Shown one piece after another: positions 35,383 through 44,061 of a stretch of 64,000 nucleotides of DNA (positions are counted from its first letter, which is position 1; each line of letters opens with the position of its first letter). The stretch spans positions 6,763,001 through 6,827,000 of the forward strand of contig NZ_JAQFIL010000001.1 of NCBI RefSeq assembly GCF_029504655.1. The letters run 5' to 3'. The notes under the pieces are model-generated. The model did no database searches and was not told where the DNA came from. It was given only the letters and a program-made list of their open reading frames with translations. The position numbers and the translations under genes are program-made. Origin of the DNA: Catalinimonas alkaloidigena (GTDB taxonomy: Bacteria; Bacteroidota; Bacteroidia; Cytophagales; Cyclobacteriaceae).

Positions 35383-36417
35383 TCAGACATCAAATTTTTG
35401 AGGCTGAGGATATTTTTCTCTTTTCTTGGTAGAAAGCACCGAGGCGATAAAGAAACTTATGCCTCCAAAAATAATAAATGAAATGGTTTGCATACTGTGG
35501 ATAAGGGTAGCGAATAACACTCCCTCCTGCTCTGCTACTCCGTATAGGAGCAATACGCCACTCACCAATGCGTGGAAAGTACCAAAACCACCCTGCACTG
35601 GAGCCGCCATGCCCAGGCTACCCATTACAAGTACTGCCAATCCGGCTCTCCATCCTAAGATAGAGGTCTCCGGCAGGGCGAAAAATACTACATAAGACAT
35701 CATATAGTAGCATAGCCAAATAGTAAATGTGGAAACCCAGAAGCCTGATTTGTTTTCTATTCTGCTTATGCTGGTGAGTCCCTTAAGGACTTCACGCCCC
35801 AGGTTTCGTAGCTTAATAAACAATTTGTTTTGAGTCAGGCTTTTCTGAATTGCTTTTCTCAGGACAAAAAAGAGCAGTAAAGCCACCGCTGCTACCCCGA
35901 TCAGTATATAAATAGTTCCTACATTTTGCTGTAGCACATCCAGCTTTTCTCCCAAAAAGGAAAGGATAAATTCATTTAGCCGGCTAAACTCCAACACAAA
36001 AAGCATGACCATAGCGGTAAAGAGACAGAACAGATCCACCAGACGTTCTGCTACCACTGTTCCTAGTGAAGTGGTAATAGGAATATCATCGGTTTTTTTC
36101 AGTATTCCGCAGCGACTCACTTCACCCATGCGAGGGATGATGAGATTGGCAAAATAACCTACCATTACTGCCAGGAGTGTCCGAAAAGTTGTGAGATGCT
36201 TATATCCGAGCGGATAGAGCAGGATATTCCAGCGGTAAGCTCTGAGGAGATGACTCATTAAAAAAATACCGATGGCCAGGGCTACCCATCGGTAATCTAC
36301 TTCCTTGAGTTTATTAACCATTGTGTTCAGGTCAAAATCTTTGAACACGTACCAAAGAAGTGCTGCTGCTAACAGCAGAGAGATTATGTACTTTAAGTAA
36401 TTTTTTATGTTGCTCAA
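35383..36417 (-). CDS. LPG-synthase-TM / UPF0104 flippase-like integral membrane protein
   Basis: 344 residues with about eight membrane helices. The sequence LRAYRWNILLYPLGYKHLTTFRTLLAVMVGYFANLIIPRMGEVSRCGIL matches the lysylphosphatidylglycerol synthase transmembrane (flippase-like) domain; GMAAPVQGGFGTFHALVSGVLL is the typical C-terminal block. There is no lysyl-transferase domain, so it is the stand-alone form whose cargo lipid is unknown. It starts four bases after panD and belongs to the panC-panD operon. Its end overlaps an eight-base inverted repeat CCTCAAAA/TTTTGAGG. Confidence 0.87.
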   Translation of the reverse strand: MSNIKNYLKYIISLLLAAALLWYVFKDFDLNTMVNKLKEVDYRWVALAIGIFLMSHLLRAYRWNILLYPLGYKHLTTFRTLLAVMVGYFANLIIPRMGEVSRCGILKKTDDIPITTSLGTVVAERLVDLFCLFTAMVMLFVLEFSRLNEFILSFLGEKLDVLQQNVGTIYILIGVAAVALLLFFVLRKAIQKSLTQNKLFIKLRNLGREVLKGLTSISRIENKSGFWVSTFTIWLCYYMMSYVVFFALPETSILGWRAGLAVLVMGSLGMAAPVQGGFGTFHALVSGVLLLYGVAEQEGVLFATLIHSMQTISFIIFGGISFFIASVLSTKKREKYPQPQKFDV

Positions 36418-36421
36418 GGTC

Positions 36422-36769
36422 TTATGTCAAACGATTTTTCTGATCAGGAAAAATTACAGTGGGCTTGAAAGATTTTGCTTCTTCAAAGTCCATACCTGCA
36501 TAAGAAATGATAATGATCACATCTCCCACCTGCACTTTTCGTGCTGCAGGCCCATTCATACAGATCATACCGCTATCTCTTTCACCTTTGATCACATAAG
36601 TTTCCAGACGCTCGCCATTGTTCACATTTACAATCTGCACTTTTTCGTGCTCAATAAGGTTGGCAGCCTCCATTAATGTTTCATCTATCGTGATGCTCCC
36701 CACATAATGCAATTCTGCCTGCGTAATTTTTACGCGATGTATTTTAGATTTTAAAACTTGAATATTCAT
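36422..36769 (-). CDS. panD: aspartate 1-decarboxylase proenzyme
   Basis: Makes beta-alanine for pantothenate. Start chosen at the ATG at 36769 rather than one 15 bases earlier, because it places the self-cleavage site at Gly24-Ser25 in HYVGSITID exactly as in known PanD; 115 residues. Ser25 becomes the pyruvoyl group. The substrate-contact region [11 protein letters not shown] and the [18 protein letters not shown] end are canonical. It sits between panC and the flippase-like gene in one minus-strand operon; panC lies 124 bases upstream. Confidence 0.96.
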   Translation of the reverse strand: MNIQVLKSKIHRVKITQAELHYVGSITIDETLMEAANLIEHEKVQIVNVNNGERLETYVIKGERDSGMICMNGPAARKVQVGDVIIIISYAGMDFEEAKSFKPTVIFPDQKNRLT

Positions 36770-36892
36770 CTCTGTTTCATGCATTTATTTTAAAGCATGT
36801 AAGGTAGGTGCTTTCTTGATTACTCCGCCGCCTCACTTACTACCTCATAGCAATAAAATACAACACTTATGTTTTAATAAAATTCCTTTGAC

Positions 36893-37747
36893 CTAAGAAA
36901 AAACCAATACATTATCTATTAACCTGACTTCTTCCACAAATGCAGCTACACATACGGCTATCTCCGATTTTGGGGTAATATCCGCAGCTGTTGTAAAGTC
37001 TCTTTTGTCTATTACCTCAAAGTATTCCTGCCTAATCTTTGGCTGTTCTTTTAAAGTACTGATCCCTGCCTGCCGGGCAACTTCTATTTTCTCCCCCTCT
37101 TCAATTAAATTTTTCACTTTAGTAATGGCATGGTACAAATTAGCAGCCAGGTCTTTCCCTTTTTCTGAGAGTCTTGTGTTTCTGGATGACATCGCCAATC
37201 CATTGTTTTCTCTAACGGTGGGCACTATTACGAGTTGTGTGCTAAAGAATAGTTCCTCAATGAGTTTTCTTACTACACTACACTGTTGCAAATCTTTTTG
37301 ACCAAAATAGGCTTTATCCGAGTTCACGATATGGAAAAGCTTAGATAAGATAATGCCCACTCCGCTGAAATGTCCCGGACGAAACTTCCCCTCCAGCACC
37401 TGCTCCAGCTTACCAAAGCCTAATTTTATTCCGTTGAGATTACCCTCTGGATACATCTCTTTATCTGAAGGGCTGAACAACACATCACAGGCTTGCTTTT
37501 CTAATAAAAATTGATCATGATCCAGATCCCGGGGATATTTTTTGAGGTCATCTGTGTTATTAAACTGAGCAGGGTTCACATATATGCTACAAACTGTAAT
37601 ATCGTTCTCTTTCTGAGACTGGTTTAATAGTTTAAGGTGTCCTTCATGCAAGGCTCCCATTGTGGGAACCAGGCCAACAGAGCGCTTTTTTTGGCGTTCT
37701 TCAGCCAAAAAATACTGTAGCGATTTAATGTTTTTAAATATTTGCAT
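36893..37747 (-). CDS. panC: pantothenate synthetase
   Basis: Joins pantoate and beta-alanine with ATP. 284 residues. Motifs are VPTMGALHEGHLKLL with the HIGH-like HEGH (34-37), NPAQFNNTDDLKKYPR, RPGHFSGVGII, AYFGQKDLQQ and the KMSKS-like MSSRNTRLS. With panD downstream it would make the beta-alanine and pantothenate steps; panB and panE are not in the window. It diverges from the GT5-like gene with a 127-base shared upstream region. Confidence 0.96.
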   Translation of the reverse strand: MQIFKNIKSLQYFLAEERQKKRSVGLVPTMGALHEGHLKLLNQSQKENDITVCSIYVNPAQFNNTDDLKKYPRDLDHDQFLLEKQACDVLFSPSDKEMYPEGNLNGIKLGFGKLEQVLEGKFRPGHFSGVGIILSKLFHIVNSDKAYFGQKDLQQCSVVRKLIEELFFSTQLVIVPTVRENNGLAMSSRNTRLSEKGKDLAANLYHAITKVKNLIEEGEKIEVARQAGISTLKEQPKIRQEYFEVIDKRDFTTAADITPKSEIAVCVAAFVEEVRLIDNVLVFS

Positions 37748-37874
37748 TATTACCAGTTCTAATACGAATAAAATCGCAAAACGCTATGTGCAATTGAAAA
37801 AAAGTGGAAATATGGTAAAATTTTCGTAATTTTGCGCATGCTTTTCCAATAACACAATTCAAATCCCCAAAGAT

Positions 37875-38687
37875 ATGTCAAAACTCCGAATTCTTTATGT
37901 AGCAAGTGAGATCAATCCATTTTTACAAACTTCTGAAGTGGCTGACTTTGTAAGGCAGCTCCCGCAGGGTATGCAGGAAAGAGGCATGGAGATCCGTATT
38001 CTCGTTCCTCGTTTTGGTTTGATCAATGAGCGCAAAAACAGGCTGCATGAAGTAGTTAGGTTATCAGGAATCAATATTGCAGTGGGTGAAGAAGAGAAGC
38101 CCCTGACAATCAAAGTTGCCTCTATCCCTAATGCTAAACTTCAGGTTTACTTTATCGATAATGAGGATTATTTCCATAGGAAGTCAGTGTTTTTTGACAA
38201 AGAAAACAACTTTTATGAAGATAATGACGAACGCGCTATTTTCTTCTGCAAAGGGGTTATTGAGACGGTCAAAAAACTAGGATGGACGCCTGACATTGTA
38301 CATTGCAATGACTGGATGACCAGCTTAATTCCTATGTACTTGAAGACCACTTACAAAAATGACCCCCTCTTCAAAAATACAAAGACTGTCTTTACCGTTT
38401 ATAATAATCCGTTCAAGCATAAATTTGATGGTGACCTCTTAGACAAGGTCAAAATGATGGATATTGATGACAGCATGCTGGTTAACCTGCAGTCGGCTGA
38501 TTACGATGGCTTCATCAAAATCGGTATCGAGTATGCTGATGCTATCATCAAAGCTGAAGACGGTGTAAATGACAATTTAAATACTTTATTAGAAGAGTTT
38601 GACAGTGAGAAAAAGATTGACACCATTGAGAAAGACGATAACCTCCTCGATTCATACTTTAACTTATATAATGAATTGGTTAACTAA
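37875..38687 (+). CDS. stand-alone GT5 (glycogen synthase) N-terminal-domain protein
   Basis: 270 residues equal to only the N-terminal Rossmann half of starch/glycogen synthase. It begins ILYVASEINPFLQTSEVADFVRQLP; in true GlgA this region carries K-T-G-G-L, which binds ADP-glucose, but here it reads Q-T-S-E-V. The VHCNDWMTSLIPMYL block is kept. The C-terminal nucleotide-sugar domain is absent, so catalysis as a normal glycogen synthase is doubtful. A TAATTTTG box is seen 40 bases upstream without a matching -33 element. It overlaps the DUF4270 lipoprotein gene by 17 bases; panC diverges from it. Confidence 0.8.
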   Translation: MSKLRILYVASEINPFLQTSEVADFVRQLPQGMQERGMEIRILVPRFGLINERKNRLHEVVRLSGINIAVGEEEKPLTIKVASIPNAKLQVYFIDNEDYFHRKSVFFDKENNFYEDNDERAIFFCKGVIETVKKLGWTPDIVHCNDWMTSLIPMYLKTTYKNDPLFKNTKTVFTVYNNPFKHKFDGDLLDKVKMMDIDDSMLVNLQSADYDGFIKIGIEYADAIIKAEDGVNDNLNTLLEEFDSEKKIDTIEKDDNLLDSYFNLYNELVN

Positions 38688-39993
38688 GGGAAAATTTGGG
38701 CTGATAGCTTTATCAGCCCTCTTCCTTTCTTGTGAGAACGACGATCTGCTGAGCCTGGATTTTGACCCCCAAGACGAAAACATCAACCTCTCTTTTACTG
38801 AATTAACATTACCTTTTCAACTTGTACAGCGTGATTCTATAATCACTACCAATGCTGATCGTCTTTTGGTAGGTAACTACCAGAATGATGTATTCGGTGA
38901 TGTTCAGTCCATAGGGTATGTCAATATGGGCATTAGCTCGAGTGCGGTCAACAATACTGATGATGATGATGAACTGGATTCACTCGTATTGTATGTTGCC
39001 AAGAATTATTTTTATGGCGGTGCCAATGGCAGCCTACAGCAGGCTATCGCAATTCATCAGCTTGCTGAGCCCTTTAATGACACGATTGCCTATTATCAGG
39101 ATTCTACGCTTCCTTATGAAGCTAGTCCTATAGGCTCGTTTAATTTTACTGTTGACCCTGAAGAGCCTGCTGATACTTTGAATACACGCTTAAGTGATGC
39201 TGTGGGTAATGATCTGCTGGAAAAACTAAAGGCAGATGCTGCAGTGCTAGATAGTAACGCTCTTTTTCAGGACTATTTCAGAGGCTTGGCTTTTGTCCCT
39301 ACCTCAGAAAACACTTTTATCAGTGGTTTTGACAGAGGTGTTCAAATGGTATTATACTACAGCGCCCCTTCTGATACAACCTCTAAATCTTTTAGCATTG
39401 TAACTGCCAGGAACTTCAATGGAGTGGAAGTAGACCGCAGTGGCACCGCGCTGGCCAACATTGATCAGCCACGCGAAGTAGGTTCTGCTACCGATAATCG
39501 TTTTTATCTGCAATCTACTACCGGCTTGGTTCCAAGGCTCAACTTTCAGCCCTTGGTAAATTTCGTTGAGGAAAATCAAGGCCGTATTCTACTGAACAGA
39601 GTGGTATTGCATATCGGACTTAGCGAACTAGAAGAAACCACACCTGCACCTAATGCCCTTTTTGGTTATCAGCTTCAGGATGATGGTATTTCTCGTATCG
39701 TATCTTATACTCAGCAAGGGCCCTTTTACGTAGGTCTTTACAATGATGATGACTACGTCTACAATACGATTAACAAGCAGCCGGTTCAGGTGAACTCTTC
39801 ACAAATTCCGTTTGATACTACCAACATTGCTTATAATGTGAAGGTGACAAGCTTTACTCAGAACCTGGTAGATGGTTTTATAGATAATCCTGAAGTATTA
39901 ATTCAGGCCGGAGACTTTAGTTCCAGTTTTAGTCAGTTAACTACGGAAGCTGATAGTATCAAGCTAAGAATTTTCTACACTACCCTCAGGTAG
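38671..39993 (+). CDS. DUF4270 family lipoprotein
   Basis: 440 residues from the ATG at 38671, which overlaps the GT5-like gene. The N-terminus is a lipoprotein signal (FGLIALSALFLSC, with the Cys followed by ENDD), so it is lipidated and likely in the outer membrane. The mature part is beta-rich with acidic repeats, typical of DUF4270 (LVGNYQNDVFGDVQSIGYVNMG near the N-terminus; DSIKLRIFYTTLR at the end). No function is established. A strong terminator follows. Confidence 0.87.
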   Translation: MNWLTKGKFGLIALSALFLSCENDDLLSLDFDPQDENINLSFTELTLPFQLVQRDSIITTNADRLLVGNYQNDVFGDVQSIGYVNMGISSSAVNNTDDDDELDSLVLYVAKNYFYGGANGSLQQAIAIHQLAEPFNDTIAYYQDSTLPYEASPIGSFNFTVDPEEPADTLNTRLSDAVGNDLLEKLKADAAVLDSNALFQDYFRGLAFVPTSENTFISGFDRGVQMVLYYSAPSDTTSKSFSIVTARNFNGVEVDRSGTALANIDQPREVGSATDNRFYLQSTTGLVPRLNFQPLVNFVEENQGRILLNRVVLHIGLSELEETTPAPNALFGYQLQDDGISRIVSYTQQGPFYVGLYNDDDYVYNTINKQPVQVNSSQIPFDTTNIAYNVKVTSFTQNLVDGFIDNPEVLIQAGDFSSSFSQLTTEADSIKLRIFYTTLR

Positions 39994-40335
39994 CAAGCAG
40001 GTATTAAATAATCCTCCGGCTAAATAAATAGCTTGTTAGTATTCCTTAAGTTCCCGTGTACTCAATAGTACACGGGTTTTTTCTACCGGTATAGCTTAAA
40101 AGGGCTTACTTCCCCATACAAATTGCGCATAGCATAAAAAATTGGCCTGGTACCAACAGAGCTTCTTACTGCAAAAGTAAATTCTTTCCTGCCAAAGGGT
40201 TTGAAGTTATAGTTTTCTTATTAGAATGTTTACCCAGAAGCATGGCACTTATACCTACCGTCAAAGAGGTCCTCTTAATCGTAACAAGGGCTCTCTTCGT
40301 AGTGAGGAAAATTTCATTTAAGTATATTCGTACTT
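39994..40335. other. intergenic region between the DUF4270 and Nudix genes
   Basis: 342 bases. It begins with the DUF4270 terminator. A 31-codon ATG frame at 40226-40321 (MFTQKHGTYTYRQRG...) exists, but it has no homology I recognise and little ribosome-binding support, so it is not called a gene. I see no tRNA or riboswitch. Confidence 0.4.
40053..40082 (+). terminator. terminator of the DUF4270 gene
   Basis: Ten perfect pairs CCCGTGTACT / AGTACACGGG around CAAT, followed by six T. Confidence 0.9.
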
Positions 40336-40836
40336 ATGCATAGAAAGGCTATTCAAAGAGTATATGGTCAAAAACTAAGAGTAAGGGTCGTAGGCTTGTG
40401 TTTTTCGGGCGATAACCTTTTGCTGGTGAAACATAAGGCTTTGACCAAAAAAGGTTACTTTTTTTCACCCCCGGGGGGAGGAATGCAGTTTGGGGAGTCT
40501 GCCGAAGACTGCCTTAAGAGGGAATTTTTAGAAGAAACCGGACTTGAAATCATTGTCAACCGTTTTCTGTTTACGCATGAGTTTCTTGCCCCCCCACTAC
40601 ATGCCGTTGAACTTTTCTTTTCAGTAGAAATGAAGGGAGGCACGCTTAAAACTGGTTATGATCCAGAAATGAATGAACAAGAGCAAATTATAGAGATGGT
40701 AGATTTTTTTTCACCCCCTGAAATAGATGAGGAAAAAGGAACCCAGATGCATCAAATAATTAACCTCTCAGAGCACCCCAGAGACTTACTAAATATGCAA
40801 GGTTATTTTAAATTTGATGATAAAACATTAAAATAG
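40336..40836 (+). CDS. Nudix hydrolase
   Basis: 166 residues. The Nudix box G-x5-E-x7-REFLEETG is at about 48-69 (GGMQFGESAEDCLKREFLEETGL). The enzyme cleaves nucleoside diphosphates linked to another group; the exact substrate is not evident. A hydrophobic strand LRVRVVGLCFSGDNLLLVKHKA opens the domain. The gene stands between two gaps and seems monocistronic; 63 bases lie before the next gene. Confidence 0.9.
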   Translation: MHRKAIQRVYGQKLRVRVVGLCFSGDNLLLVKHKALTKKGYFFSPPGGGMQFGESAEDCLKREFLEETGLEIIVNRFLFTHEFLAPPLHAVELFFSVEMKGGTLKTGYDPEMNEQEQIIEMVDFFSPPEIDEEKGTQMHQIINLSEHPRDLLNMQGYFKFDDKTLK

Positions 40837-40899
40837 CAGATTATTTGGTTATGTTTTACCTGTTAAAATGTCTATAATTGTAAAAAAACTTACTACACA

Positions 40900-41481
40900 A
40901 TGAACCTTACTAAAGTATTGACCTTTGTCTTTTTAATAGTAGCTGTCGGTATTGGTTACTTCCTGATTAATAGCATCATTAGTAGTGTAGAAGAGGAGAA
41001 GCGAATTGCCACCATTGAGAGAAGGGTTATTGAGAAGCTACAGTTTATCAGAGATGCGGAAATGGCTTACCAGGATGCCCATGGCCAGTATACCAGTGAT
41101 TGGAACAAGCTGATCAATTTTATAGATACCGGCAAAATTTTTATCACGCAGCGGAGAGAAGAAACTGTACTTCTTGATTATGGTGCTGAAGAAACTACAA
41201 TCACCATTGATACCTTAGGTAGTATTTCTGTCCGTGATTCTATTTACAATAATCCCGCATATCAAAAGTTTGATTTAAGCGATTTGATGTATGTACCTGT
41301 CACACGTGCTAAATTTGAGCTTTTCGCTGATAAGATTCAGCGTAGTGGCGTAGACGTTGATGTGTTTGAAGTAAAAGATCCGTCTCCTATTAACCCTGCC
41401 CGTCGTGGTGAAAATAGTGTGAAAGGGCCATTAAGAGTAGGCTCACGTACTGAAGTAACTACTGCCGGAAACTGGGAATAA
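40900..41481 (+). CDS. pseudopilin-like single-pass membrane protein
   Basis: 193 residues. One N-terminal helix (LTFVFLIVAVGIGYFLINSII, 7-27) is followed by an amphipathic extension (EKRIATIERRVIEKLQFIRDAEMAYQDAHGQYT) and a beta-rich end. The helix plus the D-A-E-x-A-Y-x-D-x-x-G-x-Y pattern recall type II pseudopilins of the GspG kind, but there is no prepilin peptidase cleavage motif (G/A-F-T-L-x-E). It is conserved next to the DUF3822 gene, 43 bases downstream. Function unknown; a structural or regulatory inner-membrane protein is likely. Confidence 0.6.
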   Translation: MNLTKVLTFVFLIVAVGIGYFLINSIISSVEEEKRIATIERRVIEKLQFIRDAEMAYQDAHGQYTSDWNKLINFIDTGKIFITQRREETVLLDYGAEETTITIDTLGSISVRDSIYNNPAYQKFDLSDLMYVPVTRAKFELFADKIQRSGVDVDVFEVKDPSPINPARRGENSVKGPLRVGSRTEVTTAGNWE

Positions 41482-41524
41482 AAGAGTTGAGATCTATTGC
41501 TGGGGAGTATAAATAATTCTCATT

Positions 41525-42412
41525 TTGGAGCAAGAAGTTGGAAATTTTCATTTAGTCAATCGTATTAAAGATACTAATTTCAGTATTGATGATCTCACAC
41601 ACTACAACCTGTCACTGCTTGTAGGCAGAAATGATTTTCAGTTTTGTGTGATAGACACCAGAGAGAATAAGTGCCTTCTGCTTGAAGATTATGAGCTGGA
41701 AGGCATTCATTCTACTAATGTGCTGATTAATACATTGTATAAGCTCTTTGAAGGGCACCATTTGCTCATGGCAGGGTATTGGAAATCTGTAAAGCTGGCT
41801 ATGAAAAACCAGAAATTTACGATGATTCCCTCACACCTCTTTTCCCATGAGCATCTTCGCGATTATCTGAAGCTAAGTACTGAGGTGGATAGTGAGCTGG
41901 ATGATTTTTATTATTATCAGCATACTCACTCAGAGGCAGTATGTGTATTTGCTGCAGAGAGAAAGATCATTGAGAAAGTTCGTTCTATTTACCCAACACT
42001 CACAGTACAGGTAGTGCATCATGCCAGTGCTTTCATTGAAGGTATACAGAGTCATCGTGATTTTACCTATTACAAGGATCTTTACATAAATATAGGCCGT
42101 AACAATTTTAGTCTGGTAGTCACAGAGGATAACAAGCTCTTGTTATACAACCGCTTCCCCTATCAGAAATCTGAGGACATAGTCAAGTATACAATGTTGA
42201 CAATGCAGGAGATGAATATGAGCCAGCAAGATACTAAAACAATAGTCTGGGGTAATATCAGCGCTGACTCTTTACATTTTAAGGAGCTATACCGCTACAT
42301 CAAAAATATATCCTTCGGTGCTCGCCCTTCCTACCTTAACTTTGCGTATATGTTTGACGAAGTAGCTGATCATCAGTACTTTGATCTTTATAGCATTTAT
42401 GTTTGCGAATAA
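41525..42412 (+). CDS. DUF3822 protein (PilM/ASKHA-like fold candidate)
   Basis: 295 residues beginning at a TTG; the first in-frame ATG is over 70 codons inside, and the family start (LVNRIKDTNFSIDDLTHYNLSLLVG) fits the TTG. Two similar lobes are seen: FQFCVIDTRENKCLLLEDYEL and LYINIGRNNFSLVVTEDNKLLLYNRFPY, the latter like the phosphate-2 loop of actin-like ATPases such as PilM. Catalytic residues for ATP are not convincing. Its stop directly abuts the coaD start, so translation is coupled to coenzyme A synthesis gene coaD. Confidence 0.75.
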   Translation: MEQEVGNFHLVNRIKDTNFSIDDLTHYNLSLLVGRNDFQFCVIDTRENKCLLLEDYELEGIHSTNVLINTLYKLFEGHHLLMAGYWKSVKLAMKNQKFTMIPSHLFSHEHLRDYLKLSTEVDSELDDFYYYQHTHSEAVCVFAAERKIIEKVRSIYPTLTVQVVHHASAFIEGIQSHRDFTYYKDLYINIGRNNFSLVVTEDNKLLLYNRFPYQKSEDIVKYTMLTMQEMNMSQQDTKTIVWGNISADSLHFKELYRYIKNISFGARPSYLNFAYMFDEVADHQYFDLYSIYVCE

Positions 42413-42862
42413 ATGAAAGTAGCACTTTTTCCTGGCTCATTTGATCCATTTACCAATGGGCACGCTGACATCGTACATCGGGGCCTACAGTTGTTTGACA
42501 AAATCATTATTAGCATTGGCCATAACAGTCGTAAACAGCGCTATTTCCCTGTAGAAAAAATTATTGGGCATGTAAAAGAAGCTTTCGCTGAAAATAGTCA
42601 GGTAGAGGTGATTACTTATGATGAACTGACCGCCGAACTTGCCCGTAAGTATCAGGCAAACTACCTATTAAGGGGCCTAAGGAACACCACCGACTTTGAG
42701 TACGAAAACAGTATAGCCCAGATCAATCGCCATCTGAACAACTATTTAGAGACTGTATTCCTGATTACCTCACCCCAATATGCCCATATCAATTCATCCA
42801 TTATTCGGGAAGTACATCGCTATGGGGGTGATGTCAATGAGTTTTTGCCTTACCAGATTTAG
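42413..42862 (+). CDS. coaD: pantetheine-phosphate adenylyltransferase
   Basis: Penultimate step of coenzyme A synthesis. 149 residues, slightly short of the usual 155-165. LFPGSFDPFTNGHADIVHRG holds the T/HxGH motif (NGHAD); HNSRKQRYFPVEK, LLRGLRNTTDFEYENSIAQINRHL and INSSIIREVHRYGGDV are canonical. The stop overlaps the convergent Nudix gene by four bases. It is downstream of DUF3822 with no gap. Confidence 0.96.
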   Translation: MKVALFPGSFDPFTNGHADIVHRGLQLFDKIIISIGHNSRKQRYFPVEKIIGHVKEAFAENSQVEVITYDELTAELARKYQANYLLRGLRNTTDFEYENSIAQINRHLNNYLETVFLITSPQYAHINSSIIREVHRYGGDVNEFLPYQI

Positions 42863-43533
42863 ATACTAAATTGTTTATAGTACTCTCTAAAAACATATCT
42901 TATTGAGAAGTAAGATTCATACAACACCTCTTTCACTTCCGCTTCACTCATCCATTTTACAGCCTCAATTTTTTCTTCTATCTGTGCCTTCATTTGGCTA
43001 TCATCTACACAGTCCATAGCGTACCAGTACGTTTTTTTCAGATATTTTTTCTTATTACGCGTATAGGTATGCCAGGTATGGCACACTTCTCTGATAGGTT
43101 CAGCCTTAACACTACATTCTTCTTCTACCTCTCGTAGTGCCCCCACCAATGGAGTTTCTCTCTTCTCTATTTTTCCTTTGGGCAGGTCCCACTTTTTCAG
43201 ACGGTAAATCATAAGAACCTTATGGTCTTTTCTTACTACTCCTCCCGCCGCCTCTATCACCAGATACTGACTTTTCACAAAGTCTTTAGCCTGGTTGATG
43301 TCAGGGACGACAAAAGTGATGCTATCAAGCTTTTTTACCTTCTGTTTATTAAAATAGTCCAGACAATCTTTGATATAGGCTTTACTGGCGTTGTTTACGA
43401 GTACATCATCTTTCAGCTTGATGCTACTGAAATTATGCATTCTGGCATCAAAGGTATATTCATAGTGCCCCTCATCTAGCGGCTTGTCTTTACCTAAAAT
43501 CTCTACCGGAGTATCATTAACGAACAGCTTCAT
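42859..43533 (-). CDS. Nudix hydrolase with N-terminal extension
   Basis: 224 residues; the Nudix box at about 120-142 reads GKIEKRETPLVGALREVEEEC, with Cys where Gly/Thr is usual. About 90 N-terminal residues of unknown fold precede it (ILGKDKPLDEGHYEYTFDAR). WDLPKGK and WHTYTRNKKKYLKKTYWY suggest an ADP-ribose or diadenosine-type enzyme, but this is inference. It is convergent with coaD and diverges from the YbjN-like gene across 108 bases. Confidence 0.88.
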   Translation of the reverse strand: MKLFVNDTPVEILGKDKPLDEGHYEYTFDARMHNFSSIKLKDDVLVNNASKAYIKDCLDYFNKQKVKKLDSITFVVPDINQAKDFVKSQYLVIEAAGGVVRKDHKVLMIYRLKKWDLPKGKIEKRETPLVGALREVEEECSVKAEPIREVCHTWHTYTRNKKKYLKKTYWYAMDCVDDSQMKAQIEEKIEAVKWMSEAEVKEVLYESYFSIRYVFREYYKQFSI

Positions 43534-43641
43534 AATTGCTATTTAATAAAAAAGTAATTAGATAGTAAAAATTTACAGCTTAACTTAAGCGACTACAAAA
43601 GTGTATATATTTTCATACATTTAAATTAACTGAACTATACT

Positions 43642-44034
43642 ATGGTCTCGCATTTTGACAAAGTAAAAAAATTTTTATTTGAACTGGGCTTCGATATTCA
43701 GACAGAAGATCCTGACGAAGGGATTGTAATCATCTCTGACGAAGAACAGGGCATAAGCCATCTTATTATTGACTGTGAAGATGAGATACTGGTATTCGAG
43801 CAATTTATATTCAAGCTGAAGTCACCGGATGACAGCAGTATATTAAGGAAGTTACTTCAGATTAACCGTAGCCTGGTGCATGGAGCGCTCACTTTAGATG
43901 ATGATAATAGGGTCATCTTTCGTGATACACTTCAGCTTGAGAACCTGGACCAGAACGAAATGGAAGGAACTATTAATTCCATTGGTTTGATGATGGCAGA
44001 GTATGCCAGCGACTTTCTCAAATTTGCTAAATAA
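43642..44034 (+). CDS. YbjN-like protein preceding pspA
   Basis: 130 residues, soluble, acidic; starts MVSHFDKVKKFLFELGFDIQTED with the alternating alpha/beta pattern of YbjN or DUF2170-type (YjfI) chaperone-like proteins. It lies 27 bases before the PspA gene and probably works with it. In E. coli the yjfI-yjfJ (PspA-like) pair has the same order. The assignment is by likeness and position; the sequence identity to named members cannot be measured here. Confidence 0.7.
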   Translation: MVSHFDKVKKFLFELGFDIQTEDPDEGIVIISDEEQGISHLIIDCEDEILVFEQFIFKLKSPDDSSILRKLLQINRSLVHGALTLDDDNRVIFRDTLQLENLDQNEMEGTINSIGLMMAEYASDFLKFAK

Positions 44035-44061
44035 ATGATAAATTAATTCAAAAGATAGATT

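Noticed and set aside
35366..35403. CCTCAAAA/TTTTGAGG inverted repeat overlapping the end of the flippase-like gene
   Set aside because: Arms are far apart (22 bases) and AT-rich; lacks a U-tract, so not listed as a terminator.
37827..37834. TAATTTTG box upstream of the GT5-like gene
   Set aside because: Fits the -7 consensus but no TTTG or TTG at the right distance upstream; not called as a promoter.
40226..40321. 31-codon ATG frame in the gap before the Nudix gene
   Set aside because: No recognisable homology, no clear ribosome binding site; kept only as a note in the intergenic entry.
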